Shown: piece by piece, positions 1 through 5,975 of the stretch
How the letters are laid out: the number at the start of each line of letters is the position of its first letter
Position numbering within the stretch: position 1 is the stretch's first letter
Assembly: GCA_946887155.1 (NCBI GenBank)
Contig: CAMPKM010000105.1
Coordinates: 1 to 8,373, forward strand
Direction: 5' to 3'
Source: an uncultured Gemmatimonadota bacterium
GTDB lineage: Bacteria > Gemmatimonadota > Gemmatimonadetes > Gemmatimonadales > Gemmatimonadaceae
Length of the DNA stretch: 8,373 nt
Program-made: the position numbers and the translations under genes
The notes under the pieces: generated by a model
Told to the model about the DNA's origin: nothing
Seen by the model: the letters and a program-made list of their open reading frames with translations, nothing else
Database searches by the model: none

Positions 1-72
1 TCGTTCATCGAGCCGTTCCTGAAGGGCGAAATTCCGAAAGGATTTTTCGAGGATCCGACAGGTACCCGGTGA
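1..72 (+). CDS. C-terminal end of an unidentified protein (5' truncated by window edge)
   Basis: Frame 1 is open from the first base to a TGA at 70-72 and encodes 23 residues, beginning SFIEPFLKGEIPKGFF and ending TGTR. The composition (buried hydrophobics with acidic and basic residues, Pro and Gly turns) looks like a real protein tail rather than a shadow. The stop is followed after 17 bases by a strong intergenic hairpin, as expected at a gene end. Too little is present to name a family, and I do not recognise it. It lies in the same direction as the FAD enzyme downstream but is separated from it by about 165 bases. Confidence 0.55.
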   Translation, partial: SFIEPFLKGEIPKGFFEDPTGTR

Positions 73-89
73 GGGCGGGCATGGGGTAC

Positions 90-158
90 GGGGCATGGAG
101 CACAGGGCAGAGGCCACAGGGGTTTGGCCCACGCCTCATGCCCAGTGCCCCATGCCCC
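90..158. repeat. Imperfect inverted repeat / hairpin downstream of the first gene
   Basis: The arms 90-109 (GGGGCATGGAGCACAGGGCA) and 139-158 are complementary at 18 of 20 positions. Inside them GAGGC (110-114) can pair with GCCTC (133-137), giving a stem of about 25 bp. It begins 17 bases after the TGA of the upstream gene. There is no T-tract after the right arm, so it is not a classical intrinsic terminator. It could be a REP-like intergenic element or a processing or termination hairpin. The left flank (76-90) also carries a second near copy of the GGGCATGGGG word, which suggests decay or slippage of a small repeat. Confidence 0.6.
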
Positions 159-238
159 ACTCGCGTCCTCAGGTACAACGGAGCGAACAGACACCCCGCC
201 AGTAGTTTTCGCAGAACGCCTCTCCCAGCGAGCCAACC

Positions 239-1555
239 CTGCCAACGGTAGACGTCGTCATCATCGGTGCGGGAGTTGCTGGACTGGCGGCCGCCAGGCG
301 GCTCGGCGAACGAGACGTCCGTGTGGTCGTGCTCGAGGCAAGAGACCGCATCGGCGGCCGCATCCTGACGCTGCACGAGCCGGGTCTGGTCGTGCCTGTC
401 GAGTCAGGCGCCGAGTTCGTCCATGCCGAAGCCGCGGAAACGCGTGACGTCGCTCGTCAGGCAGCCATTGGGATCACTGACATCGGTGGCCGCCGGGTGG
501 AATCGCGGAACGGCCGGCTTCGCTGGATGGACGACTTCGAACGAAAACTGAACCGGGTGCTGTCGCGTCTCGACGCAGATGCCGACCCCGATCGCTCGTT
601 TGCGCAGGCGCTTCGAACGATTGCACTTCCGCCGGAGGCGAAGACGCTATCGACGCGTTTCGTCGAAGGCTTCCATGGCGCGGATCCGGCACTCGTCAGC
701 GAACGCTTCCTGGCGGTATCCGCCGACGACGATGAGGCCATGCGCATCGCCCGCGTCGATGGCGGTTACGACCGGATCGTCGAGACGCTGGCCGCGAACG
801 TGCGCGAAAGGATTCGACTGTCGCACATCGTCACTCGCGTGCGCTGGCGCCATGGTCGCGTCGAGGTGGACTCGACGTCGTCGTCAGGCAGGCGCCGCCC
901 GGTGTTCCGCGCGCGCGCGGCCATCGTCACGGTTCCATGGGGCGTCCTCACGTCGCGCCCTGGCCAGAAGGGCCACATCGCCTTCGACCCACCGCTGGGC
1001 GTAGTCGAACAGAATTCCGAGCGCCTGGCGATGGGCGGCGTGCTGCGGGTCGTGCTGCAATTCGATGAGGCCATCTGGTCGACACCGCGTTTTGCAGGCC
1101 AGCACGGCCTGAAGTCCATACGGGAAATGACGTTCATCCAGTCCCTGAAGCCGGTTCCGTTTCCGGTCTGGTGGACCACATACCCCGCCGAGTCGCCGGT
1201 GCTCGTGGCGTGGTCGGGCGGTCCCGTTACGTGGTCGATGAAGGGCAACTCGAAGCGTTCAGTGGTCCGGCAGGCGGTTGCGTCACTCGAGAAGGTGACG
1301 GGATTGGCGCGTGCGACGATCGACCGTCACCTGATCGCTTCATTCACCCATGACTGGATGAGCGACCCGTTTTCGCGAGGCGCCTATAGTTATGCCCGGG
1401 TCGGCGGGTCTCAGGTTTCGGCTCTGCTGGCCCGTCCCCTCGCGCAGACGATCTTCATCGCGGGTGAACATGCCAGCGCGGGACGCAACGGCACGGTCGA
1501 CGGCGCCATGGCGTCAGGCGAACGTGCCGCCGCCCAGTTCTTCCGGATCCGGTAG
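239..1555 (+). CDS. Flavin monoamine oxidase family FAD-dependent oxidoreductase (start codon uncertain)
   Basis: Amine oxidase family protein (Rossmann-type FAD enzymes that oxidise amines or related substrates), about 438 residues if started at CTG 239. Visible motifs are the N-terminal strand VDVVIIG with GAGVAG (residues about 10-15, bases 266-283), then VVVLEARDRIGGR (about 29-41), where the Glu should bind the adenosine ribose. Near the C-terminus is FIAGEHASAGRNGTVDGA (about 406-423), the usual flavin-contacting block. The first ATG/GTG/TTG in frame is GTG 323, which would delete the GxGxxG motif, so it cannot be the start of a working enzyme. The frame is open only back to 206 (TAG at 203-205). 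CTG 239 is the best guess; no clear Shine-Dalgarno sequence is seen. The substrate cannot be inferred. No signal peptide or membrane segment is evident. Codon use matches the neighbours. Confidence 0.85.
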   Translation: MPTVDVVIIGAGVAGLAAARRLGERDVRVVVLEARDRIGGRILTLHEPGLVVPVESGAEFVHAEAAETRDVARQAAIGITDIGGRRVESRNGRLRWMDDFERKLNRVLSRLDADADPDRSFAQALRTIALPPEAKTLSTRFVEGFHGADPALVSERFLAVSADDDEAMRIARVDGGYDRIVETLAANVRERIRLSHIVTRVRWRHGRVEVDSTSSSGRRRPVFRARAAIVTVPWGVLTSRPGQKGHIAFDPPLGVVEQNSERLAMGGVLRVVLQFDEAIWSTPRFAGQHGLKSIREMTFIQSLKPVPFPVWWTTYPAESPVLVAWSGGPVTWSMKGNSKRSVVRQAVASLEKVTGLARATIDRHLIASFTHDWMSDPFSRGAYSYARVGGSQVSALLARPLAQTIFIAGEHASAGRNGTVDGAMASGERAAAQFFRIR

Positions 1556-1700
1556 CGCGTCGTGAAATGTGGCACGGCTGCATCAGTGTAACCGGCCTGA
1601 CGATGCCTAACCTTGACCGCGAACGCGCGGGCTATTCCGTTCCTGCGAGGCCTACGCAGGGCGACTCGCGTCAGGCAGAACCCCCAACGACGAGAAGTCC

Positions 1701-2156
1701 ATGACGATCCTCACGCTTGCCCTGACGACAATCTTCTTCTCCAGCCCCGCGTCGCCCGAGCCGGCAGCGAAGGGGCCCGACACCTGGACGCCGCTGTCGT
1801 TCACCGTCTTCAACGAGTGCACCGGTGAGTCCGTGCTCGTCTCCGGCAACGCCCACATCGTGACGCGAACGTGGACGGAAGGGTCGCGGGTATTCATCCG
1901 GGGGCACATCAACATGAACCTGTCCGGCGTCGGGCTCATCTCGGGCAAGGGGTACCGCCTGCAGCAGAACTCGCACAGCGAAAGCATCACCGATGTGACG
2001 ACGGGTGCATCGGGTACCGACCAGGTCTACCACCTGAGCCTCGTCTCACAGGGCCGGATGCCTAACGCGCGGGTCACGATGAACGGCACCGTCATCCTCG
2101 ACCCCTCCGGCAACTCGACGGTAATCCCGAAGCAGTGGGTGTCGACCTGCAAATAG
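1701..2156 (+). CDS. Small secreted protein of unknown function
   Basis: A 151-residue protein starting at ATG 1701 with a short hydrophobic N-terminus (MTILTLALTTIFFSSPASPEP) that looks like a signal peptide with cleavage around residues 18-23, although it lacks the usual N-terminal Lys/Arg. The mature part is rich in Thr, Ser, Val and Gly with alternating polarity (for example FTVFNECTGESVLVSGNAHI), suggesting a small beta-sandwich. It has only two cysteines, one in NECTGE and one two residues from the end (STCK), which could form a disulfide joining the domain ends. I recall similar uncharacterised secreted proteins with an N-x-CTGE motif but cannot name a family. A weak purine-rich stretch (GAGAAG, 1691-1696) lies upstream. 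It is convergent with the next gene and ends 18 bases before it. Confidence 0.75.
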   Translation: MTILTLALTTIFFSSPASPEPAAKGPDTWTPLSFTVFNECTGESVLVSGNAHIVTRTWTEGSRVFIRGHINMNLSGVGLISGKGYRLQQNSHSESITDVTTGASGTDQVYHLSLVSQGRMPNARVTMNGTVILDPSGNSTVIPKQWVSTCK

Positions 2157-2174
2157 GCGAGCCAGCGGCGCGGC

Positions 2175-2813
2175 TCAGGGCCTGACCTCCCGGTCGATAT
2201 CCCTCAGTCGGCGCTGGGTGCGCGCGACGTCGATATCGTCGTCGCGCTGGGGAGGCGGCGTCACCTCGCGCTCGAGGACACTCCGGCCTGACACCGGGGT
2301 GACTTCGAGGAGATCCTCGAACATTTCGCGATACAGCACCATGGCCTGGCGCAGGTCTTCGGTCGAGGCCGCGCCGCGGCGGTGGCTGATCGCGATGTCA
2401 CGCGCGACGCGGTAGTTCTGCACGACGCGCGGATGATCCACCGACAGGTCCGCCACCTGCCGGTCAAAGCTGGACAGCGGATATCCCCGCGCGCGCATCA
2501 CTTCATCGACGAGTGCGTCGCCACGGGTCACCGCGCCTTCGGGATCGTCCACGAACTGTTCCTGCACGCGGCGCCAGCCAGTCACGAACCGGTCCGACTC
2601 CGCGGCCGACAGGGGACGCAGGTCCAGCTGGCGCACCCGCTCCTGTCGCTGAACCAGTTCCGCCTCACCCCGCCGGACACCCAGTTCACTCACCGTCCGG
2701 TCGTACTCGCCCGCATAACGAGTGCGAAGTCGCTGGGTCCGCTGCGCCTGCCACGCCAGCCACCCGACCACGGCGACGGCGAGGACGATAACGCCGAGCA
2801 CGATTACGCCCAT
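2175..2813 (-). CDS. Membrane-anchored protein of unknown function (single N-terminal helix)
   Basis: A 212-residue protein. I chose ATG 2813 over the in-frame GTG at 2825 because a GGGAGG Shine-Dalgarno sequence lies 4 bases upstream of the ATG and would fall inside the coding region with the GTG start. Residues 2-22 (GVIVLGVIVLAVAVVGWLAW) form one transmembrane helix followed by a basic stretch (QRTQRLRTR), so the rest is probably cytoplasmic. The soluble part is mostly charged alpha helix (RYAGEYDRTVSELG, then QEQFVDDPEGAVTRGDALVD, then DLSVDHPRVVQNYR), and the C-terminus is Arg/Asp rich. The segments around EYDRTV, FVDDP, RGYP and DLSVDHP recall a family of hypothetical bacterial proteins I have seen without assigned function. 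It follows the CPBP protease gene on the same strand after a 76-base gap, so it may be co-transcribed. Confidence 0.8.
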   Translation of the reverse strand: MGVIVLGVIVLAVAVVGWLAWQAQRTQRLRTRYAGEYDRTVSELGVRRGEAELVQRQERVRQLDLRPLSAAESDRFVTGWRRVQEQFVDDPEGAVTRGDALVDEVMRARGYPLSSFDRQVADLSVDHPRVVQNYRVARDIAISHRRGAASTEDLRQAMVLYREMFEDLLEVTPVSGRSVLEREVTPPPQRDDDIDVARTQRRLRDIDREVRP

Positions 2814-2889
2814 GATGCCTCCCACTCCGGTTTCGACGACATACCCCGGTCGCGCGCGGAGGGGTTCAGCGGCAACGGGCCGGGCCGTG

Positions 2890-3675
2890 TCAGCCCAGCA
2901 TTTCCCTGACCGCCAATGCGTCCATCGTCAGGCCTACGGCCCAGTGCAGGAAAAAACCCGGGATGCAACTGCCGGCCCGCAGCGCGGCGCCGCCGAGAAT
3001 CAGTGCCGCTCCCAGTGCGCCTAACGTCTCGGGGAGCGGCTTGTTGAAGTGCACCATGACGTAGGGGATCGCCATGATCAGGAGGGCGTTGTAGCCGAAC
3101 CGCCGGAACAGCGCAAAGGTGAGGAAGCCGCGGAAGAAGAACTCGACGCCGAGGAACTGCGCGCCATAGAACAGCTCGTAACCCCAGAAGGCGCTGCCGC
3201 CGGCGGCGGCACCCTTGTAGAACGGATACTTCTGCAGGAAGGCTGGCTGCTGCGCCGCCCAGAAGATGACCGGCACCATCAGCGCGTACATCGCCAGGTA
3301 GACCGGCGCGTGCCGCAGGGTCCCGCGCCACCGCCATCCATAGTTCGCCATCGGCTCGCGAAAGACGAACAGAATGACGGCGAACGGGATCAGGACGCGC
3401 AGCACGATCGACGACACACCCCAGTGCAGGTACGGCGCCATCGACGCGTTGGCGCCGAGGTTCGTGGCGACGGGCTGCCAGGCGTCGGCGATCCACCCGC
3501 GATACGACTCTGGTTTCCCGAAATACTGGAAGGCAACGAGTAGCAGGATCGCCAGGATGAAGACGAAGGTGGTGCGTCGATCGAGTTCAACGGCGCCTTC
3601 GGGGAGGGGCGTCAACCAGCTGAACGTCCTTGATGCGACCGGTTTCTGGGCGCGCGATTTCTTTCTTTGACTCAC
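2890..3675 (-). CDS. CPBP family intramembrane glutamic protease (CAAX protease-like)
   Basis: A 261-residue polytopic membrane protein from GTG 3675. Several hydrophobic helices are visible, for example residues 36-51, 89-106, 124-141, 170-190, 196-210 and 218-235. The CPBP (Abi, PF02517) signature is present in order: E178-FFF-R182 in VEFFFRGFL (a common single-Glu form of EExxxR), YVMVH (205-209), and a C-terminal HWAVGLTMD (H244, D252). These should form the membrane-embedded active site. The family includes prenyl-protein endopeptidases and bacteriocin-immunity or regulatory proteases; the substrate here is unknown. The frame stays open upstream to 3771, but that part lies in the intergenic inverted repeat and is probably not coding, while GTG 3675 begins a plausible basic leader (SQRKKSR). 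No clear Shine-Dalgarno sequence is seen, so the start is uncertain. It is divergent from the LpxR gene. Confidence 0.88.
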   Translation of the reverse strand: MSQRKKSRAQKPVASRTFSWLTPLPEGAVELDRRTTFVFILAILLLVAFQYFGKPESYRGWIADAWQPVATNLGANASMAPYLHWGVSSIVLRVLIPFAVILFVFREPMANYGWRWRGTLRHAPVYLAMYALMVPVIFWAAQQPAFLQKYPFYKGAAAGGSAFWGYELFYGAQFLGVEFFFRGFLTFALFRRFGYNALLIMAIPYVMVHFNKPLPETLGALGAALILGGAALRAGSCIPGFFLHWAVGLTMDALAVREMLG

Positions 3676-3690
3676 GATTGCGTAATAAAA

Positions 3691-3878
3691 CGATAAGAAC
3701 GGGTAGGGCGGAACACGGAACACGCGGGAAACGGGATTTACACGGATTGAGCATGCCGTGAAGGGCAGCAAGGAATCGCTCCCAGCAATGTTGCGCTGTG
3801 CTGCCCTTCACGGCATGCTCGATCCGTGTTTATCCGTTACTCCGGGTAGTCCGTGTTCTGCCCTATCCGCTCTAATCG
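3691..3878. repeat. Long inverted repeat filling the divergent intergenic region
   Basis: Arms 3691-3770 and 3799-3878 are complementary without gaps at about 65 of 80 positions. The inner 30 bases of each arm (3741-3770 and 3799-3828) match at 29 of 30, and the single exception would be a G-U pair in RNA. The spacer is 28 bases (3771-3798). The outer arms contain CACGGA words. With looser pairing the symmetry reaches towards both start codons (an ATAAA next to each arm and a GCGTA/TACGC pair further out). Both divergent genes therefore have nearly the same upstream sequence. It could be a MITE-like or REP-like insertion or a symmetric regulatory region; I see no clear target-site duplication. 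Confidence 0.8.
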
Positions 3879-3883
3879 CCTTT

Positions 3884-4876
3884 ATGGCTATCGTACGCAA
3901 AATCGGGATGCTGATCTGGCTGGCCAGCCTGGCGTGGGCTCCCGAAGCGCACGCCCAGGCCTGGTTGCCGAAGTTGGAACTCGACAACGACGTTTACAAC
4001 TTCTGGCGCCGGCACACGCATCGACCGGACGAGGAGTACACCAACGGTGTGCATCTCTCACTGGAAAGCCAGTCGGCGCCATGGTGGGGATCACGGATTG
4101 CGCCCCGAATTCCCGACTGCGCGGCGGCGAACGGCGCGCCGGCCTGCCGGTCGACGATGGTCACGTTAGGCCAGGACCTGTACACGCCGCACCTGGACCG
4201 GACGCCGCATGCGGTGGACGAGTGGGAGCTCGAGCGGCCATTTTTCGCCTGGCTATTCTTTCGCGGGACGGCGCGGGTCTCGTCCGCGCGATCCCTGTCG
4301 GCGACCAGCCTGTCGCTGGGAGTGACCGGTGCGCCGGCCGGCGGTGCGCTCGCGCAACGCGTCGCGCACCGGATCGGGTTCAACGAACCGGCCGATGGCT
4401 GGGAAACGCAGATCGGCTTCGAACCCGGCGCGCTGTTCGAACACCGCCGATCGACCTTGCTGGCGCGGCGCTCGTCGCCACGTGGGATCGGCTTCGACGT
4501 CGTGCCCGAAGCCGGTTTCTCGCTCGGCAATATCAGGACCCACGTGGACGCGGGTGCGCGAATCAGGGTGGGCCGGAGCCTGTCGCATCCCTGGCATCCC
4601 CCGCTCTGGCGCGGTCGTGCTCCGCTCGAATGGTGGATCTCGGCGGGGGGCCGCGCCGATTACGTTGCGCGCGACATGTCCCTCGATGGAACGCTGCGCC
4701 GACCCTCGCGCCACGTGGACCGCGTGCCTGGAGTGCGGCAGTACGCGTTTGGCGCTGGCCTGCGCTGGCAGGGCGTATCGGTGGAGTACCGGGCGGTGAC
4801 ACGGTCACGTGAGTATCGCACCGGTCCCGCGCATCACGCCTACAGCACGGTGAGCGTCGCCCTGGTACGGTGGTAA
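3884..4876 (+). CDS. lpxR: LpxR-like lipid A 3'-O-deacylase (outer membrane)
   Basis: A 330-residue protein from ATG 3884 with a signal peptide (basic MAIVRK, hydrophobic core IGMLIWLASLAW, AHA-QA cleavage near residue 24). The mature part fits the LpxR family, outer-membrane beta barrels that remove the 3'-acyloxyacyl chain of lipid A in a calcium-dependent reaction. Matching motifs are N35-D36 in LELDNDVY, EYTNGVHLSL (T53), GQDLYTP (96-102), LGVTGAP and AQRVAHRIGFNEPADGW (158-173) with H162 and E168. These correspond to the Asn9/Asp10, Thr34, His122 and Glu128 set I recall for the Salmonella enzyme, including the six-residue His-Glu spacing. The C-terminus ends in Trp after alternating hydrophobics (STVSVALVRW), as in barrel proteins. 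The frame is open upstream to 3758, but that part is the inverted repeat. No Shine-Dalgarno sequence is obvious, and ATG 3908 is an alternative start. Confidence 0.88.
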   Translation: MAIVRKIGMLIWLASLAWAPEAHAQAWLPKLELDNDVYNFWRRHTHRPDEEYTNGVHLSLESQSAPWWGSRIAPRIPDCAAANGAPACRSTMVTLGQDLYTPHLDRTPHAVDEWELERPFFAWLFFRGTARVSSARSLSATSLSLGVTGAPAGGALAQRVAHRIGFNEPADGWETQIGFEPGALFEHRRSTLLARRSSPRGIGFDVVPEAGFSLGNIRTHVDAGARIRVGRSLSHPWHPPLWRGRAPLEWWISAGGRADYVARDMSLDGTLRRPSRHVDRVPGVRQYAFGAGLRWQGVSVEYRAVTRSREYRTGPAHHAYSTVSVALVRW

Positions 4877-4879
4877 CCC

Positions 4880-4905
4880 GGCGGGCAGTGGCCGGCTCAC
4901 CCGCC
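4880..4905 (+). terminator. Weak GC-rich hairpin after the LpxR gene
   Basis: GGCGG (4880-4884) can pair with CCGCC (4901-4905), and GTG (4888-4890) with CAC (4898-4900), four bases after the LpxR stop codon. Only two T residues follow, so it is at best a weak or factor-assisted terminator separating LpxR from the next transcription unit. Confidence 0.3.
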
Positions 4906-4928
4906 TTCGACTTGGCGCCGTAAAGTAC

Positions 4929-4957
4929 TTGACAGTGCGCCCCTCCCCGGTTCGATT
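4929..4957 (+). promoter_or_regulatory. Candidate sigma70-type promoter of the membrane protein-regulator-uppS unit
   Basis: A perfect -35 box TTGACA lies at 4929-4934. With a 17-base spacer the -10 position is TCGATT (4952-4957), which matches TATAAT at only 3 of 6 positions. A start about 7 bases further on would fall at or next to the GTG at 4964. No Shine-Dalgarno sequence precedes that GTG, so a leaderless transcript is likely if this promoter is real. Confidence 0.45.
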
Positions 4958-4963
4958 TCATCC

Positions 4964-5587
4964 GTGAGCCAGCCACGCACCGCACCCGGAGCACCCAGGG
5001 AACCTGGATCCGCACCGGCCCTCCATGACCGGGCGATCGATAACCTGACGTTCATTCGCCAGGCGATGGAGCGGGCGGGGTCGTTCACCGCCGTCTCCGG
5101 CGCCGGCATCGTCGCCATCGGCGTGCTGGCCGTGGCAACGACGTTCGTGGCCGGGCGCATGGCGACGGCCGGATCGTGGGTGTGGGTATGGGTGGCCGCG
5201 GCCGCCCTGGCGGTCGTCATCGAGCTGACCCTGACGTCCCGGAAGTCCCGGGCGTTAGGCATGCCGATGATGTCGGGGCCCGGCCAGAAGTTCGCGCTGG
5301 CGTTTACGCCGCCGCTGCTGGCCGGGGCCATCCTGACGCTGGCGCTCACTACAGCGGCGCCGCGGGACCTGCTGGTGGGGATGTGGCTCCTGCTCTACGG
5401 CGCGGGGGTCACCGCCGGCGGCGCGCTGTCGGTACCGGTCATTCCCGTCATGGGAGTGGCCTTCATGATCAGCGGCGTGGTGGCGCTGTGGTTGCCGGCC
5501 ACGGCCGCCAACTGGATGATGCTCGCCGGGTTCGGCGTGCTGCACGTGGTGTTCGGGTTTTACATCGCAAGGAGGTACGGTGGGTAA
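4964..5587 (+). CDS. Six-helix integral membrane protein of unknown function
   Basis: A 207-residue protein from GTG 4964. A soluble N-terminus of about 40 residues (with HDRAIDNLTFIRQAMERAGS, 21-40) precedes six hydrophobic segments at about 44-63, 71-90, 110-130, 135-155, 158-177 and 183-202. The protein ends in a short basic tail, ARRYGG. No catalytic or transport motif is visible. I recall similar membrane proteins, with a D-R-A-x-D-N-L-x-F-I-R like start, next to small winged-helix regulators in Acidobacteria-like genomes, with no assigned function. Its stop overlaps the start of the regulator gene by 8 bases, and the regulator's Shine-Dalgarno sequence lies in its last codons, so translation is coupled. 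A sensor or partner role for the regulator is possible but is only inference. Confidence 0.82.
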   Translation: MSQPRTAPGAPREPGSAPALHDRAIDNLTFIRQAMERAGSFTAVSGAGIVAIGVLAVATTFVAGRMATAGSWVWVWVAAAALAVVIELTLTSRKSRALGMPMMSGPGQKFALAFTPPLLAGAILTLALTTAAPRDLLVGMWLLLYGAGVTAGGALSVPVIPVMGVAFMISGVVALWLPATAANWMMLAGFGVLHVVFGFYIARRYGG

Positions 5588-5975
5588 GCGTAGCAACCTG
5601 GCCGAGGATCGGCGTCGAAGCGGCGCGGGCAAGGATGCCCCGCAGGCGCCACGGGTGGAACGGGGCCGCGCCGAGTCACAGGCCGCGGATCTCGATCGGC
5701 TGATCCACGAACGCCAGCGGTTAGGCATCGTGAGTGCACTGGCGGTGAACGACTCGCTGACGTTCAACGAGCTCAAGTCGCTGATGCAGACGACGGATGG
5801 CAACCTGAGCGTCCATGCGCGGAAGCTCGAGGACGCCGGGTATGTCTCGTGCAAGAAGTCGTTCGAGGGCCGCGTGCCCCGCACGGAGTATTCGTTGACG
5901 GCATCGGGACGGCGCGCACTCGAGCGCTACCTGGAGCACATGGAAGCCATCATCAAGGCGACGCGATCACGATGA
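5580..5975 (+). CDS. Winged-helix DNA-binding transcriptional regulator (MarR/ArsR-like)
   Basis: A 131-residue protein from GTG 5580, supported by a full AAGGAGG Shine-Dalgarno sequence (5569-5575). After a basic, probably disordered tail (residues 1-37) comes one compact winged-helix domain, about 40-117. The first helix is [16 protein letters not shown], then [12 protein letters not shown], then a recognition helix around [18 protein letters not shown]. The wing follows as [19 protein letters not shown], and the closing helix is [15 protein letters not shown]. This order fits the small single-domain winged-helix group (HTH_34, PF13601). No metal-binding Cys/His cluster or ligand domain is visible, so the signal is unknown. 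It overlaps the upstream membrane protein by 8 bases and the downstream prenyltransferase by ATGA, so it may control its own operon. Confidence 0.88.
   Translation: MGKRSNLAEDRRRSGAGKDAPQAPRVERGRAESQAADLDRLIHERQRLGIVSALAVNDSLTFNELKSLMQTTDGNLSVHARKLEDAGYVSCKKSFEGRVPRTEYSLTASGRRALERYLEHMEAIIKATRSR

Noticed and set aside
5..376. Minus-strand reading frame of 123 codons
   Set aside because: It crosses the hairpin and the antisense of the FAD-binding region and has no recognisable motif or start signal.
2159..2176. GAGCC/GGCTC hairpin between convergent genes as a shared terminator
   Set aside because: The stem is 5 bp without a T-tract and overlaps the stop codon of the minus-strand gene; such pairs are common by chance in GC-rich DNA.
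2804..3496. Long minus-strand reading frame of 230 codons
   Set aside because: It overlaps the CPBP protease in another frame and is full of Arg, as expected of a GC-rich shadow; the CPBP frame has motifs and membrane helices.
3676..3700. AT-rich stretch as a promoter for the CPBP gene
   Set aside because: It is locally AT rich but I could not place a convincing -35/-10 pair at normal spacing.
3691..3878. Inverted repeat as a CRISPR unit or complete insertion sequence
   Set aside because: There is only one palindromic pair, with no spacer-repeat series, no transposase and no clear target duplication.
3853..4812. Plus-strand frame of 319 codons inside the LpxR gene
   Set aside because: It is rich in Arg, Gly and Ala without domain pattern, while the LpxR frame has a signal peptide and catalytic motifs.
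5849..5971. N-terminal extension of UppS
   Set aside because: It lies within the regulator gene; ATG 5972 gives the normal family length and an ATGA overlap.
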